Part shown: one piece after another, positions 45,837 to 54,894 of the stretch
How positions within the stretch are numbered: position 1 is the stretch's first letter
How the letters are laid out: each line of letters starts with the position of its first letter
Source of the DNA: Marinobacterium sedimentorum
GTDB lineage: Bacteria > Pseudomonadota > Gammaproteobacteria > Pseudomonadales > Balneatricaceae
Length of the DNA: 64,000 nucleotides
Assembly: GCF_024267675.1 (NCBI RefSeq)
Contig: NZ_JALDYX010000003.1
Span: forward strand, 1-64,000
Direction of reading: 5' to 3'
Notes under the pieces: model-generated
Seen by the model: only the letters and a program-made list of their open reading frames with translations
Databases searched by the model: none
Told to the model about the DNA's origin: nothing
Program-made: the position numbers and the translations under genes

Positions 45837-47830
45837 TCTGCCGGCCTGCCTGCTGATTGCTCTCCGGCTGACGTTTTGGAAATAATCAGTTCATTCAGAT
45901 CCAGCCTCAAGGAACGGGAGGCCGGCAGCGAACTTTCACCTATGCGCCCGATAAACACGGCCTGGTCCGTCTGTGCTGCCATCAATAGCTTGAATTTTGC
46001 GGCGCAGGCGCCGGCCAGACGTTGCACCGACGGCGTTTGGGTAAAGGAAATCCCGGCACGAATATAGCGAGCGAAAATCAGCGGCGTCATCTCCGGTTGC
46101 AGCCCCAGCCCCAGCCAGGTGGAGGTCAGCCACAGCCGCTGCATCGCGCGGCCCGCCTGCAGATAGTCTTCCTGGGTTTCAGGAGCCTTGGGTGCGACGA
46201 TGGCAAAGTGGGCCGCACAGCGCAACCCGGGAACCAGATCCAGCTGCAGTCGTGGCGCCAAAGTACCCGCCAGGTAACGGTTCATCATGGCGACCCGCTC
46301 CCAGCGCTGCATCACCCAGCGCATCAACTTTCCGGTCAGGGGATCGATTCCTACCGCCTGCTCGGGGATTCTGTCTTGGCTGAATTGCTGCCCCCAATCG
46401 ATAATCTTGCTATGCACCAGATAAGCCTCCGGCATGGTAAGCCGCACCTTGGCGTTGGCGAACATCAGCCGAGCCACCTGCCAGCGCTTCATCGGACGTT
46501 CGAACCAGCGCACCCGATATCCCTCAGGCAGGCTCTGCTCAAGCCGAGCCCGCTCGGTAGCGGTCAAAGGTCGGGTACTCATCGGCCGGCGCTGCACCGA
46601 ACGCACCCTTAAATAGGGGGCCAGGGGATCGGGTTCCAGACTTTCATCCATGCACAAGGTGACATCAAAGGTGGGAGTCTGCTCCGGCAGATCAGGACGT
46701 TGCAGGATCCTGGCCCTCAGGCCAAGGGTTGAAGCGGCTATCTCGATCGATTCCAGAAGAGCACCGATCGCCATCTGACTGGCTCGACCATCGAGGTCGT
46801 AAACCACAGTATCCCGGGTATCAGAGCCGTGTACCACCAGCGCGTTTTCATCCACCAGCTCGAACCGCCACGGCTGGGTGTTGTCGCCGCTTGGCGCCCA
46901 GCGAGCCAGATCCAGCACTTTCTCGGCAGCCGTGACGGGCCTATAGGTGGCCTTCTTCTTCGATTTTGACTTTTGCAGCAACTGTTTTTTGCCGATACTG
47001 ATAGCCAGCTTCTGCAGGGGGTTGTTGTTGCCGCCGGGCCGCCAGGTCTTGGCCAGCCGGTTGGCATAGGCGTCAAACTGCAATCCCCAGGGGGCGGCCA
47101 CTACCTTGCCCCGTTTTAACAACATTTTTAATACCTGGGTAGCCGCGGCGCCGGCGCAGAGCTCGCACCCCATCGCAGTGGACGGACCCTTTCTGGCGAA
47201 GACATCGATAGCCCCCGGATCCACCAGGTAACCACTTTGGAGTCGGGCAGGCGCCAGCCCGACAAAAAAGCGCAAATACTGCTCCTCTTCCGAAACCCCT
47301 TCCAGGCGAAAATATTCCTCAAAGGTCATTTTCCCCGGCACGAAATTCAGCACGGCAGTGCCCATACCCAGGGGCGCGGCCGTTGTGACTGGAATCCCCA
47401 GGCGGTCGCAGGCGGAAAATACGGCCTTGCGCATTGCTAATGCAAAGAAATCCAGGCCGTCCACGTACACATCGACGTCCTGCAGAAACGCTTCCAGGTT
47501 CTCGGTGGAAACGCCATCGGGAAAAGTGCGGATATCCAGCTCCGGATTGATATCCAGGGCCTTGTTGACCAGGGTTTCGAGCTTGGATTGACCGACCGAA
47601 GACAGGCTTGCACCCGCCTGACGATTAAAGTTTTCGATGCCAAATTCGTCGAAGTCCGAGAGGTTGAAGGCACCTATACCCAGGCGAACGAGGGTTAACA
47701 GGTGACTGCCCCCCACACCGCCGAGGCCTGCGATCGCCACGCGTCTGGTTTTCAGCAACCGCTGCTCCGCTTCGGTTACCCAGCCGATATTGCGTGAAAA
47801 TGCAAGATCGTAATCAAAATCGGTATTCAT
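45833..47830 (-). CDS. ThiF/E1-like adenylyltransferase fused to nitroreductase-like domain (MoeY type)
   Basis: A 665-residue fusion. Residues ~15-280 are an E1/ThiF domain: RRVAIAGLGGVGGSHLLTLVRLGIG, then LSDFDEFGIENFNRQ, and GCELCAG with a CxxC. Residues ~300-620 resemble an FMN nitroreductase: LARWAPSGDNTQPWRFEL and a later GLGLQPEM. The same architecture is known in mycobacterial Rv1355c, annotated MoeY, but the molybdopterin role is doubtful here because no other cofactor genes are nearby. Adenylation plus redox chemistry next to a GT1, membrane acyltransferase and N-acyltransferases suggests tailoring of an acylated small molecule (inference). Confidence 0.85.
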   Translation of the reverse strand: MNTDFDYDLAFSRNIGWVTEAEQRLLKTRRVAIAGLGGVGGSHLLTLVRLGIGAFNLSDFDEFGIENFNRQAGASLSSVGQSKLETLVNKALDINPELDIRTFPDGVSTENLEAFLQDVDVYVDGLDFFALAMRKAVFSACDRLGIPVTTAAPLGMGTAVLNFVPGKMTFEEYFRLEGVSEEEQYLRFFVGLAPARLQSGYLVDPGAIDVFARKGPSTAMGCELCAGAAATQVLKMLLKRGKVVAAPWGLQFDAYANRLAKTWRPGGNNNPLQKLAISIGKKQLLQKSKSKKKATYRPVTAAEKVLDLARWAPSGDNTQPWRFELVDENALVVHGSDTRDTVVYDLDGRASQMAIGALLESIEIAASTLGLRARILQRPDLPEQTPTFDVTLCMDESLEPDPLAPYLRVRSVQRRPMSTRPLTATERARLEQSLPEGYRVRWFERPMKRWQVARLMFANAKVRLTMPEAYLVHSKIIDWGQQFSQDRIPEQAVGIDPLTGKLMRWVMQRWERVAMMNRYLAGTLAPRLQLDLVPGLRCAAHFAIVAPKAPETQEDYLQAGRAMQRLWLTSTWLGLGLQPEMTPLIFARYIRAGISFTQTPSVQRLAGACAAKFKLLMAAQTDQAVFIGRIGESSLPASRSLRLDLNELIISKTSAGEQSAGRPAE

Positions 47831-48199
47831 AATAGTGTGAGAGACTCCAACCTGATTCCTGTAAAGCCAAATACCAAGGGCTCGTTGTCACCCGACTTCG
47901 CGGCCCTGAAATACGTCAGCCCACCCAGCAAGAGGATACGGCCGGGCGCATTGGCCATGCTATTTGCACCGGCAAACACCTTGCGATATTGATCAGATTA
48001 TCAAAGCGCAGGATAGATGCGCCTGCCTGTTACGCATCCCCGTGCAGGCTCGGAATACTGAACGAAAAACGAGCACTTCGACGGTGTTACTTGGCTGCGC
48101 CGACTCTCGCTGGGGAATGGGTGACGTATGGGTAGATTCGGTACGAAATCCGCTTGTCTGAAGCCCAATCGGAGGCCAGACATTGCAGCGGGCAGACAA
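47831..48199. other. Intergenic region between the ThiF fusion and the outer-membrane protein gene
   Basis: About 369 bases. No convincing gene: 60-68 codon frames here have no recognisable product. It should contain the promoter of the minus-strand ThiF-GT1-prsT unit. I searched it for a GG-N10-GC sigma-54 core and found only a poor match, unlike the regions before pepA or the acyltransferases. Confidence 0.4.
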
Positions 48200-49435
48200 T
48201 CAGAAATACCGCGTCAGCTGGATTTCAACGTAATCATCATCCCTGAGCTGATGCAGCGGGTCCTGCTTGTCCACATTGGTAAAAAGTCGCATTTCCAGGC
48301 CAATAACCCAATGCTCATTCAAGCGCCGTGAGGCTTCCACATTGGCGAAGGTGGAACTGGAGTCCATATCGACGGTGCCCCCCGCCAGAATGCGGGTATT
48401 ATGGATATCGTTATCGGTGAATCTCACCCCGAAAAAGATATCGTCCTGCAGTACCGTGGCAGCACTATCACCCCGTTCGTCGTAGTTGTACTCCAGCAAC
48501 CAGCCCAGATCTACCGTGCTTCCCGCTATACCGAATTGTGTGAACTCAAAACCGCCGACATAGGCGTAATAGTCGTCGATATTGTTCTGGTTGTAGATCG
48601 CCTCAAGCTTCCATAGCCATGCCCCCTTGGTAACCTGAACGTCGAGGCTAGTCTGGTCGATCTGCAGGTAGAGCGGACGAAGGCTGGGGCTGGAACCTGA
48701 GTTGTCGAGTACCAGCAGCGGTTCGCGGCTGGTTCCGCTGAAATGCGCGATACCGATATCCCAGTCACCGAAATAGTGCGACCAGCGCAAGGCGAAATCG
48801 ACATGATGTTCTTCAGCGCCGGATTCGTAAATGGCATCATCGGTATCGATCAATGGCTCAGTGCGCAAGCGGCCATCTTGTCCCGGGAATGTACGTTCCC
48901 TGAAGTAGGGCAACAGGTAAGCCTGCCAGGTGCCCCAGTCGTTCAGGTAGTCGAGGTTGAGCATGGGTTGCCCCAGTTTGTCCTCCCGATCGATATTTTC
49001 CACCAGATCAGTCTGATTGATGATATCGACCAGATGTTGCGACTCCGCCACCCCCCAGAAGACAGTGTCGACCCCTGCTTTGAAGACGAATTGCTCGGCT
49101 TCGATGCGCCAGAACAGTTCGCGTATATCGGCATGCGTGCGCTCGTCGTCATTGGCGTCAAGGCGCAAAAAAGGGGTAAACGCCAAGGTCTGGGTTCCGT
49201 CGTCCCAGTTCCGATAGTATTCAGGCTGGAATGCTGCGGACAGGCTCCGGTCATCCTGGGCCGGATGGGCGGGACTGTGGAAAAACAGTCGGCTATCCAG
49301 ACTTACGTAGCCTGTCCACTCACTCGAAGCGATGTCTGCGATTGAATTGGCTGCATCGTCTGCCGCTGCGTCGGCAAATTGCCCAACGGCAAGCAACGGA
49401 ACCAGGATCAGGGATGACAAGTAGATGCTGCGCAC
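48200..49435 (-). CDS. Outer-membrane beta-barrel (porin-like) of the RND/LolA-like set
   Basis: About 411 residues from a GTG at 49435 with gagg 6 bases upstream; a longer frame begins at 49498 inside the upstream gene. A signal peptide (LSSLILVPLLAVGQFADA) leads to a protein rich in Tyr/Trp/Asp with alternating strands (FAFTPFLRLDAND-like, LRWSHYFGDWDIGIAHF). It ends in an aromatic residue (EIQLTRYF), as outer-membrane barrels do. It resembles the DUF1302-like porins that occur with MMPL and LolA-like proteins. It probably provides the outer-membrane step for a lipid or amphiphile moved by the RND protein. Confidence 0.8.
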   Translation of the reverse strand: MRSIYLSSLILVPLLAVGQFADAAADDAANSIADIASSEWTGYVSLDSRLFFHSPAHPAQDDRSLSAAFQPEYYRNWDDGTQTLAFTPFLRLDANDDERTHADIRELFWRIEAEQFVFKAGVDTVFWGVAESQHLVDIINQTDLVENIDREDKLGQPMLNLDYLNDWGTWQAYLLPYFRERTFPGQDGRLRTEPLIDTDDAIYESGAEEHHVDFALRWSHYFGDWDIGIAHFSGTSREPLLVLDNSGSSPSLRPLYLQIDQTSLDVQVTKGAWLWKLEAIYNQNNIDDYYAYVGGFEFTQFGIAGSTVDLGWLLEYNYDERGDSAATVLQDDIFFGVRFTDNDIHNTRILAGGTVDMDSSSTFANVEASRRLNEHWVIGLEMRLFTNVDKQDPLHQLRDDDYVEIQLTRYF

Positions 49436-49460
49436 TTGATGCCTCAAAATAGTATTCCTA

Positions 49461-50291
49461 TTATCGAATGCGCGACAGTGCACTGCGGTTGAAATCACTG
49501 TCCGTCAGGCCGGTGCGGAACCGGTAATCCTCGAATATCAGGGTAGTACCCTTCCCGTTCTGGTGATTTTTCATGATCATTTTTGCCGGGCGCCAGTACT
49601 GATCCAGGTACTGCGTGTAACCTGCCAGCGTCATGGTCTTGAGAAGTTCGCCCTTGCGATCATAATAATCCACGCGCCTGAGCCGGTATTCGCTCTGGTC
49701 CACCCAGGTGACCTGGCGGGTGTAGCCCGATTTTGGATCGACGGGAACGCGTTCGACCACAAAACAGGGTTCGTCCTCCACAGGCTCATCCCGCAGGTAA
49801 GTGTAGGTATATTTCTCGACTTCCTGCGAGGACAAATCCTCATAAGCAAACTCGCTACCCATGAATGGCCCCGACTTGTCGGCAGAAGATATGCGCTTTA
49901 CACGCTTGAGCGCCGGCAGATAGAGCCACTGGTCATCGTTGCCGACCTTGTGGGTAAAGGTCAGTATGGCCGTTCCATTGAGATCCCGTGGCCTGTCAAA
50001 CACCATGATACTCTTGTCACCGTCGCCCTCGACTTCCAGCGTCAACTGACGCATTTCCCGGCGGACCTCCTCGGTTCCGGAAAGGTTCAGCAGCATGGCG
50101 AGGTTGACCGTCGTGTCCGCGAAACCACTGTCGCGCTGGTCTGCTTCCAGTGCGATGGCCAACCCTCGCTCAGGCGCAGACGCTTTCGAAACGGGCTCCT
50201 CCGAAAAGGCCGGGCCACACAGAATAGCCACGCCGATAAAGGCGAATAGTGCTCGGAAGAAGCCTGTTCGACTGATCCGTTTTACTCTCAT
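49461..50291 (-). CDS. LolA-like outer-membrane lipoprotein-sorting family protein
   Basis: 276 residues from the ATG at 50291 with gggag 6 bases upstream. A signal peptide (FFRALFAFIGVAILCGPAFSE) is followed by a LolA/LppX-like fold. It has FDRPRDLNGTAILTFTH, QWLYLPALKRVKRISS, GSEFAYEDLSSQEVEKY, CFVVERVP and WRPAKMIMKNHQNGKGT. Proteins of this PF17131-like group accompany MMPL/RND exporters and are thought to carry lipids across the periplasm. It begins 19 bases after the RND gene. Confidence 0.9.
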   Translation of the reverse strand: MRVKRISRTGFFRALFAFIGVAILCGPAFSEEPVSKASAPERGLAIALEADQRDSGFADTTVNLAMLLNLSGTEEVRREMRQLTLEVEGDGDKSIMVFDRPRDLNGTAILTFTHKVGNDDQWLYLPALKRVKRISSADKSGPFMGSEFAYEDLSSQEVEKYTYTYLRDEPVEDEPCFVVERVPVDPKSGYTRQVTWVDQSEYRLRRVDYYDRKGELLKTMTLAGYTQYLDQYWRPAKMIMKNHQNGKGTTLIFEDYRFRTGLTDSDFNRSALSRIR

Positions 50292-50310
50292 ATACATCTC
50301 CCAATCGGGG

Positions 50311-52632
50311 CTAGCCACCGATGATAGTCGTTTTCGCGGCTTTGGGCAGCAGCCAGCGATCAGCCTTGATCAAGACGGTGGGTAGAAACAACAGATCCAG
50401 GATGATGGCAATAGCGATAGTCATGGCAACCAGCAGGCCCGATGTGGAATTTACCGAAAAGTCAGACTGTACTAGCGCCAGGAACCCGATAGCCAGGACA
50501 ATCGAGGTGGACAGCAGGGCACTGCCCACGGCAGTAAAGGCGTACCTGATCGCCTGCTCCGCATCCAGCTTCCGTTTCTGCCTGGCCTCCAGGTATTTCA
50601 CGAGGAAGTGGGTTGTGTCATCCACAATGATGCCCAGGGTCAGGCTGAATACCACTGAGGCGGCGATGTTCACCTCACCGACCACAGCCCCCCATATCCC
50701 GAGGGTAATGAAGGCGGGAAAGAGGTTAGGTATGCAACTGACCAGCCCGCATCTGATTGAGCGGAAGGCAACGATCAGGCAGACCGAGACAAGCACTATC
50801 GCCGCCAGGGATCCGAGTAGCATGCTGTTGATATTGCGCATGCCGACATTCGCAAAACTGATGGATTGACCCGCCCCAGGGACAGCTATGCCCGGCAAAT
50901 TATCCTGCAGCCATTGCCTGCCCCGAGCCTCGAATGCAATGAGACCTTGTGATTGCTGGTTTTTCAGCGTTGCCGTCACCTTGAGGGAGGATTTGTCCGC
51001 GCTCATCTGATGAGTGGCATCCTGCCCATAAGGAATGGATATCTCATATAGCAGGACATACTGCGCCGCCAATTCCCTGCTGTCCGGAAGAATGTGCCAC
51101 TCCTGGGCCTCGTCATGCATCACCTGGTTCAGCCGCTTCAGCGTGTCGGTAAATGATTCCACATTGACCACTTCAGGCTGCGCCCTGAGCCAGGAGACAA
51201 ACGCATCGATATCGGCAAGAAAGCCCGGATCGACGATACCCTGCTCCTGCCCGCTATCAAACGAGTAGTACAGGGACTGGGTACCCGAGAGCTTGCTCTC
51301 GATGACGTCAATGGCTTGCGTTAGAGGAATGGAGTCAGAGAAATAGCCCGTGGGGTCGTCATTGAGCTCGATTCGCGGAATAAAACTCACGGTCAGAGCA
51401 ATGAGTAACAAAGATGTCCAGAAAATGCGGTTGTTATGGCGAATCACCCAGTTGGCGAGACCGCCCAGTGGTATTCCGGTTGTTACTCCCCCCGATTTTC
51501 TGAAAGGTAGTATCAGCACCAGACCGGGAAGAATGGTTACCGTCACCCAGAGCGCGCCCAGGACACCCACGGCGGATATGGTGCCCAGTTCACGAAAGGG
51601 CGGCGATTCGCTGAAATTCATGCTCAGAAAGCCCAGCGCCGTGGTGATACTGGTGAGCACAATTGGATAAAGCGTATGATCCAGCGCGCCCCATAGCGCA
51701 TCCGTTTTGTCCTGGCCTTGCCTCTGGCGCGTCAGGAACACGCTCAGCAGGTGGATGCAGTCCGCGACGGCCAGCGTCATGATGATCGTCGGCGCAGAGA
51801 CGTTGACACTGTTAAGGCTTATTCCGGCCCAGCCAGCGAAGCCCATGCCGCAAAGGATACTGAGGAGAATCGTTACCACCGTGCAGATTGAAGCCATCAC
51901 GGATCGCAGTAGCAGGGCAATAATGACCAGTACCAGGATAAAAAGTGCCGGTATGAGGGTGACCGAGTCGCGGGCAGTGACTTCAGCCAGGGTCTGCTCG
52001 GTCAGGGCCCAGCCGGCCAGGTGAATTTCAATGCCGGGATTTGCACTTTCGACGTCAGTCGCCAACTCTCTTGCATATCTCACGGCCTGGTCAATGGCGG
52101 CCGCTTGCTCATCTTCAGGTAAATTCAGGGTGACATTGACCGCAGCAATCTGACCGTCATCGGCCAGCAGGCGCCCTATCAGGGCCTGTTGTGACAAGGC
52201 GGTATCCTTGATGCGTCGGCGGTCTTCGCTGGTCAGGGAGTCCGCATTTTCAACCAGCTTGTCGATAACGATGTCGTCGCCGTCCACCTCGGGATAAAGG
52301 AAGTTGGTGACGGAGTCGACACGCCTCGAGTGAGGCATCAGCCATGACTTTTCGGTAATTGTCTGAACAGACGACAGATTGGTGGCTTCAAATATGTCAC
52401 CGCCGCGAGTGTCTATGACGAACAGCACGTTGTCCTCACGGCCGTAGACTCGCTTTAGCTCGCGGTCTGCAAGAAGGTTCGGGTCGTCCTCACTGAAAAA
52501 GACATCGATGCCCGACTCGACAGTCAATCGACTGCCACCAAAGCCAACGCCCAGGATCAACACGAGGCTAACCAGCATTATCCGATAGGGATAATGAACG
52601 AGCATTGTGATCAAGCGATCCTTGAACACCAT
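50311..52632 (-). CDS. RND superfamily exporter, MMPL/HpnN-like
   Basis: 773 residues from the ATG at 52632 (agagg 6 bases upstream). It has the two-fold RND layout: a first helix (YRIMLVSLVLILGVGFGG), a periplasmic domain with GIDVFFSEDDPN, five to six helices including TIIMTLAVADCIHLLSVFLTR, then a second repeat with SLTLGIIVDDTTHFLVKYLEAR. Family members move hydrophobic or amphiphilic molecules such as hopanoids and lipids. With the LolA-like and barrel genes directly behind it, it forms a likely envelope lipid or acyl-amino-acid export set divergent from an N-acyltransferase. Confidence 0.92.
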   Translation of the reverse strand: MVFKDRLITMLVHYPYRIMLVSLVLILGVGFGGSRLTVESGIDVFFSEDDPNLLADRELKRVYGREDNVLFVIDTRGGDIFEATNLSSVQTITEKSWLMPHSRRVDSVTNFLYPEVDGDDIVIDKLVENADSLTSEDRRRIKDTALSQQALIGRLLADDGQIAAVNVTLNLPEDEQAAAIDQAVRYARELATDVESANPGIEIHLAGWALTEQTLAEVTARDSVTLIPALFILVLVIIALLLRSVMASICTVVTILLSILCGMGFAGWAGISLNSVNVSAPTIIMTLAVADCIHLLSVFLTRQRQGQDKTDALWGALDHTLYPIVLTSITTALGFLSMNFSESPPFRELGTISAVGVLGALWVTVTILPGLVLILPFRKSGGVTTGIPLGGLANWVIRHNNRIFWTSLLLIALTVSFIPRIELNDDPTGYFSDSIPLTQAIDVIESKLSGTQSLYYSFDSGQEQGIVDPGFLADIDAFVSWLRAQPEVVNVESFTDTLKRLNQVMHDEAQEWHILPDSRELAAQYVLLYEISIPYGQDATHQMSADKSSLKVTATLKNQQSQGLIAFEARGRQWLQDNLPGIAVPGAGQSISFANVGMRNINSMLLGSLAAIVLVSVCLIVAFRSIRCGLVSCIPNLFPAFITLGIWGAVVGEVNIAASVVFSLTLGIIVDDTTHFLVKYLEARQKRKLDAEQAIRYAFTAVGSALLSTSIVLAIGFLALVQSDFSVNSTSGLLVAMTIAIAIILDLLFLPTVLIKADRWLLPKAAKTTIIGG

Positions 52633-52913
52633 CGCGAGCCTCTTAGGACAGATTCGATACAAATCGGAGGACTGAGTCCGACCTGAAACTTAGTGTAGTG
52701 GCTCAATGAACGCGGACACCGATTTTGATGGCAGATACCGCCAAATCGATGTTTCATACGCATGGCCCGGTGCAGTGCAAAGGCAAGTACTCACGACAGA
52801 GGTGACTGAACCTATTGTTCTCAGATTGCCGAACTCTGACACAACCAACCGTCTCCAGATAGTGACACTATAACTTGTTGATATTATTTAGCTTTACCAA
52901 ATAATCAAAGCTG

Positions 52914-52933
52914 GCGTCGCTTTTTGATGACGC
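52914..52933 (+). promoter_or_regulatory. Putative PrsR enhancer upstream of the N-acyltransferase
   Basis: gcgtcgctttttgatgacgc is an inverted repeat gcgtc-N10-gacgc with a T-rich centre. It shares gcgtc-N2-ttttt with the element upstream of pepA. Its centre is about 122 bases upstream of the predicted sigma-54 start. Confidence 0.5.
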
Positions 52934-53019
52934 TTCGTGCACAGCCTCCGGCAGTTGACTTGCCGTCACGACCCACTCGCCACAATATAAATCATTGATT
53001 ATTAGAGATAAATATAAAA

Positions 53020-53035
53020 TGGCTCATATTTTGCT
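53020..53035 (+). promoter_or_regulatory. Sigma-54 (-24/-12) promoter of the N-acyltransferase
   Basis: TGGCTCATATTTTGCT has GG and GC exactly 10 bases apart and matches TGGC, C and TTGCT of the sigma-54 consensus. The predicted start near 53046 gives a leader of about 80 bases before the ATG at 53128. Confidence 0.85.
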
Positions 53036-53127
53036 TAAAATTTAAGAATTCAACTATTAGTTACCCCTTGATCATACCAGTGCGCATCTGTGAGTAGATT
53101 ATTAACGATTGTTAAAGGGACTATTAA

Positions 53128-53763
53128 ATGTCGATTCGCTTTGAGTTCAGCAAAGACCCGAACTTGCTTGCCCAGTACTATCAGATCCGTGAGGCCTGCT
53201 TTCGCCAACAACTGGGAATAGACTCTTTCGATGGCTCTGAAGATGTACACGATCGAGCGGGACATATTCTTATCGCGCGGGACGGGGATCGCTGCATAGG
53301 CGGGGCGAGGATATCCGGTACTGCCCCCATTAACCCGGCTCGGTTACCGATGGAGTGCGATGAATTTATTCTCGAAGAGCACTTTCCCGAGCTGACACAA
53401 CAGGGCATATCCTATTGCCAGTGGACACGCCTGGCGCTATTGCCCGAGCACAGAACAACCGAGGTGTTGCGTGCACAATGCCTGGCGCTGATCAAGGGAA
53501 GTGCCGAATTGAATTACAGCTACGCCTTTAATGTGGCGGGTACTATCCGCGCACGTCTGTACCGTCGTCTGCATACCACCCTCGGTTATGGCTACGAGAT
53601 CTGTAACCATATCAGCATTCCCGCCGAGGACGGGTTTACCAATCTGGAGCACCTGCTTTCCGTTGCCGCCATCAAGCCCGAGACCAATGGCCTGGCGTGC
53701 TTCAAGCCTGAGACCAACAGCCTGTGCTTCGACAACCCAAAACTGACACAACGTGCGGCCTGA
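53128..53763 (+). CDS. GNAT-type N-acyltransferase related to AHL/N-acyl amino acid synthases
   Basis: A 211-residue protein. The N-terminal half resembles autoinducer-synthase-like GNAT acyltransferases: FSKDPNLLAQYYQIREACFRQQLGI, HILIARDGDRCIGGARISG and WTRLALLPEHRTTEVLR. Long-chain N-acyl amino acid synthases linked to PEP-CTERM/exosortase systems are established in Gram-negative bacteria, and this is a candidate. The C-terminal tail carries a recent tandem duplication (KPETNGLACF, KPETNSLCF). It has its own sigma-54 promoter and lies divergent from the RND exporter, convergent with a second acyltransferase. Confidence 0.78.
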   Translation: MSIRFEFSKDPNLLAQYYQIREACFRQQLGIDSFDGSEDVHDRAGHILIARDGDRCIGGARISGTAPINPARLPMECDEFILEEHFPELTQQGISYCQWTRLALLPEHRTTEVLRAQCLALIKGSAELNYSYAFNVAGTIRARLYRRLHTTLGYGYEICNHISIPAEDGFTNLEHLLSVAAIKPETNGLACFKPETNSLCFDNPKLTQRAA

Positions 53764-53922
53764 TCAACAATCTCCCTGCACAGTGCAGGTGGCATGATGA
53801 AAGCCCCCGAAGCCTAACTCGATCCTTCGCATTGGCTCCTGGGCTTACTTTTCTCGCTCCGGGCTCCTGCTGCAAGGATCATCCAGGCGAAAAAGCATTA
53901 GTGTTCGACGCTCCATCCTCAC

Positions 53923-54660
53923 TCATGGGCTGGACTGCTGCTCCTCCAGCTGGAGGTATATTGCATCGAACATTTCCCGAATAGGGGCAATCATGTTCGA
54001 CAGCAGTATTTCAGGGGATATATAGAAAGGGGCCCTCTGACCGTGGTAATCAATCGGTTCTCCTGCCTGCTGAAATTGAATGCCAATCCGGGTCAGTGCC
54101 CTGGCGAGTTTGGGCTCCATCATCACCAGTACATAGCGGTAGTTCTGCTGCACGAAGAGCGCCGCAGCCGCCAGGTAGAGCCCGACGGCAATATAGGGGA
54201 AATTCCGTGCCTGATCAGATATGTCCGTCCTCACCCCGTCAAAGATAAAGGGCCTGCCCAATTCCCCGCTACGGCGCCGGTAGCGGGCGGGAACCGCCAA
54301 CCGTGAAGCTTCGGCAATGGAGCCACGCGCCTGAGCCTTCAGATCGAACAGAGCAGGATCAAAGGCGTGGCTACAGTACTTTTCCAACGGTAGTAGCTGC
54401 GTAGGGTCCGATACAGAGGTATGCGCGAAACGCACTGTACCGGCAAAAGCCTGGGTACTGTTGTGCACCAACAGCAGGTGGTCAGAGCTGGCATCGAACG
54501 CATCCTGCTCCAGGCCGTCTGGAAACGCGTTCTTGTCCTCGAACCCCAGCTCGTCACAATAGACTTCATAGCGAATTCTGAACGCTTCTCGACGCAACGC
54601 TTGGGTATCTGCCAGCCGAACGCTGAAATACTTTTTGAAGTTACTCACGATTTCTTGCAT
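53923..54660 (-). CDS. PEP-CTERM/exosortase system-associated N-acyltransferase (TIGR03694 type)
   Basis: About 245 residues from the ATG at 54660, which follows ggaggg. It matches the exosortase-linked LuxI-like acyltransferases: YFSVRLADTQALRREAFRIRYEVYCDELGFE, HLLLVHNSTQAFAGTVRF, and AEASRLAVPARYRRR with the substrate-binding Arg region. These enzymes are thought to make long-chain N-acyl amino acids. It faces the smaller acyltransferase tail to tail. A sigma-54-like promoter lies about 115 bases upstream. Confidence 0.9.
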   Translation of the reverse strand: MQEIVSNFKKYFSVRLADTQALRREAFRIRYEVYCDELGFEDKNAFPDGLEQDAFDASSDHLLLVHNSTQAFAGTVRFAHTSVSDPTQLLPLEKYCSHAFDPALFDLKAQARGSIAEASRLAVPARYRRRSGELGRPFIFDGVRTDISDQARNFPYIAVGLYLAAAALFVQQNYRYVLVMMEPKLARALTRIGIQFQQAGEPIDYHGQRAPFYISPEILLSNMIAPIREMFDAIYLQLEEQQSSP

Positions 54661-54772
54661 CGACCCTCCGCTGTTGTGCATAACCCATCATGATCAGCTG
54701 GATCCGCCGCCGTTTAGCGACCCCAAGCCCGACAATGAAGCGATCTGAGAAAACGACCGTTAACTCAATTGC

Positions 54773-54788
54773 AGCACGCTTCAAGCCA
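54773..54788 (-). promoter_or_regulatory. Sigma-54-like promoter of the TIGR03694-type acyltransferase
   Basis: Minus strand TGGCTTGAAGCGTGCT keeps GG-N10-GC and is very close to the Tat-operon promoter TGGCTTGAATATTGCT. The first nine bases are identical. The predicted start near 54762 leaves about a 100-base leader. Confidence 0.75.
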
Positions 54789-54894
54789 GGCCGGCGTCCG
54801 GAGGTGTAGCCACGGCACCTTGCACGATAATTCTTCTAAGTATTCCCCAGCGGGATCAAGAGACACAACCATTACTTACTCAGGCAAAAAATGT

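Larger units (their letters stand above)
52633..53127. other. Divergent control region between the RND operon and the N-acyltransferase
   Basis: These 495 bases contain no gene. Besides the sigma-54 promoter and putative enhancer listed separately, there is a 13-base palindrome atagtgacactat at 52859-52871. A near-palindrome cggcagttgacttgccg lies at 52950-52966 and an AT-rich tract runs from 52983 to 53110. The layout suggests a shared, regulated control region. Confidence 0.55.

Noticed and set aside
52950..52966. cggcagttgacttgccg as a sigma-54 promoter for the RND operon (cGGcaagtcaactGCc on the minus strand)
   Set aside because: GG-N10-GC spacing is right, but few other consensus positions match and it would give a very long leader; more likely a regulator palindrome.
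53775..53789. cctgcacagtgcagg palindrome between the convergent acyltransferases
   Set aside because: No T-run follows and the centre is a single base, so it is not a good terminator; too little evidence for another role.
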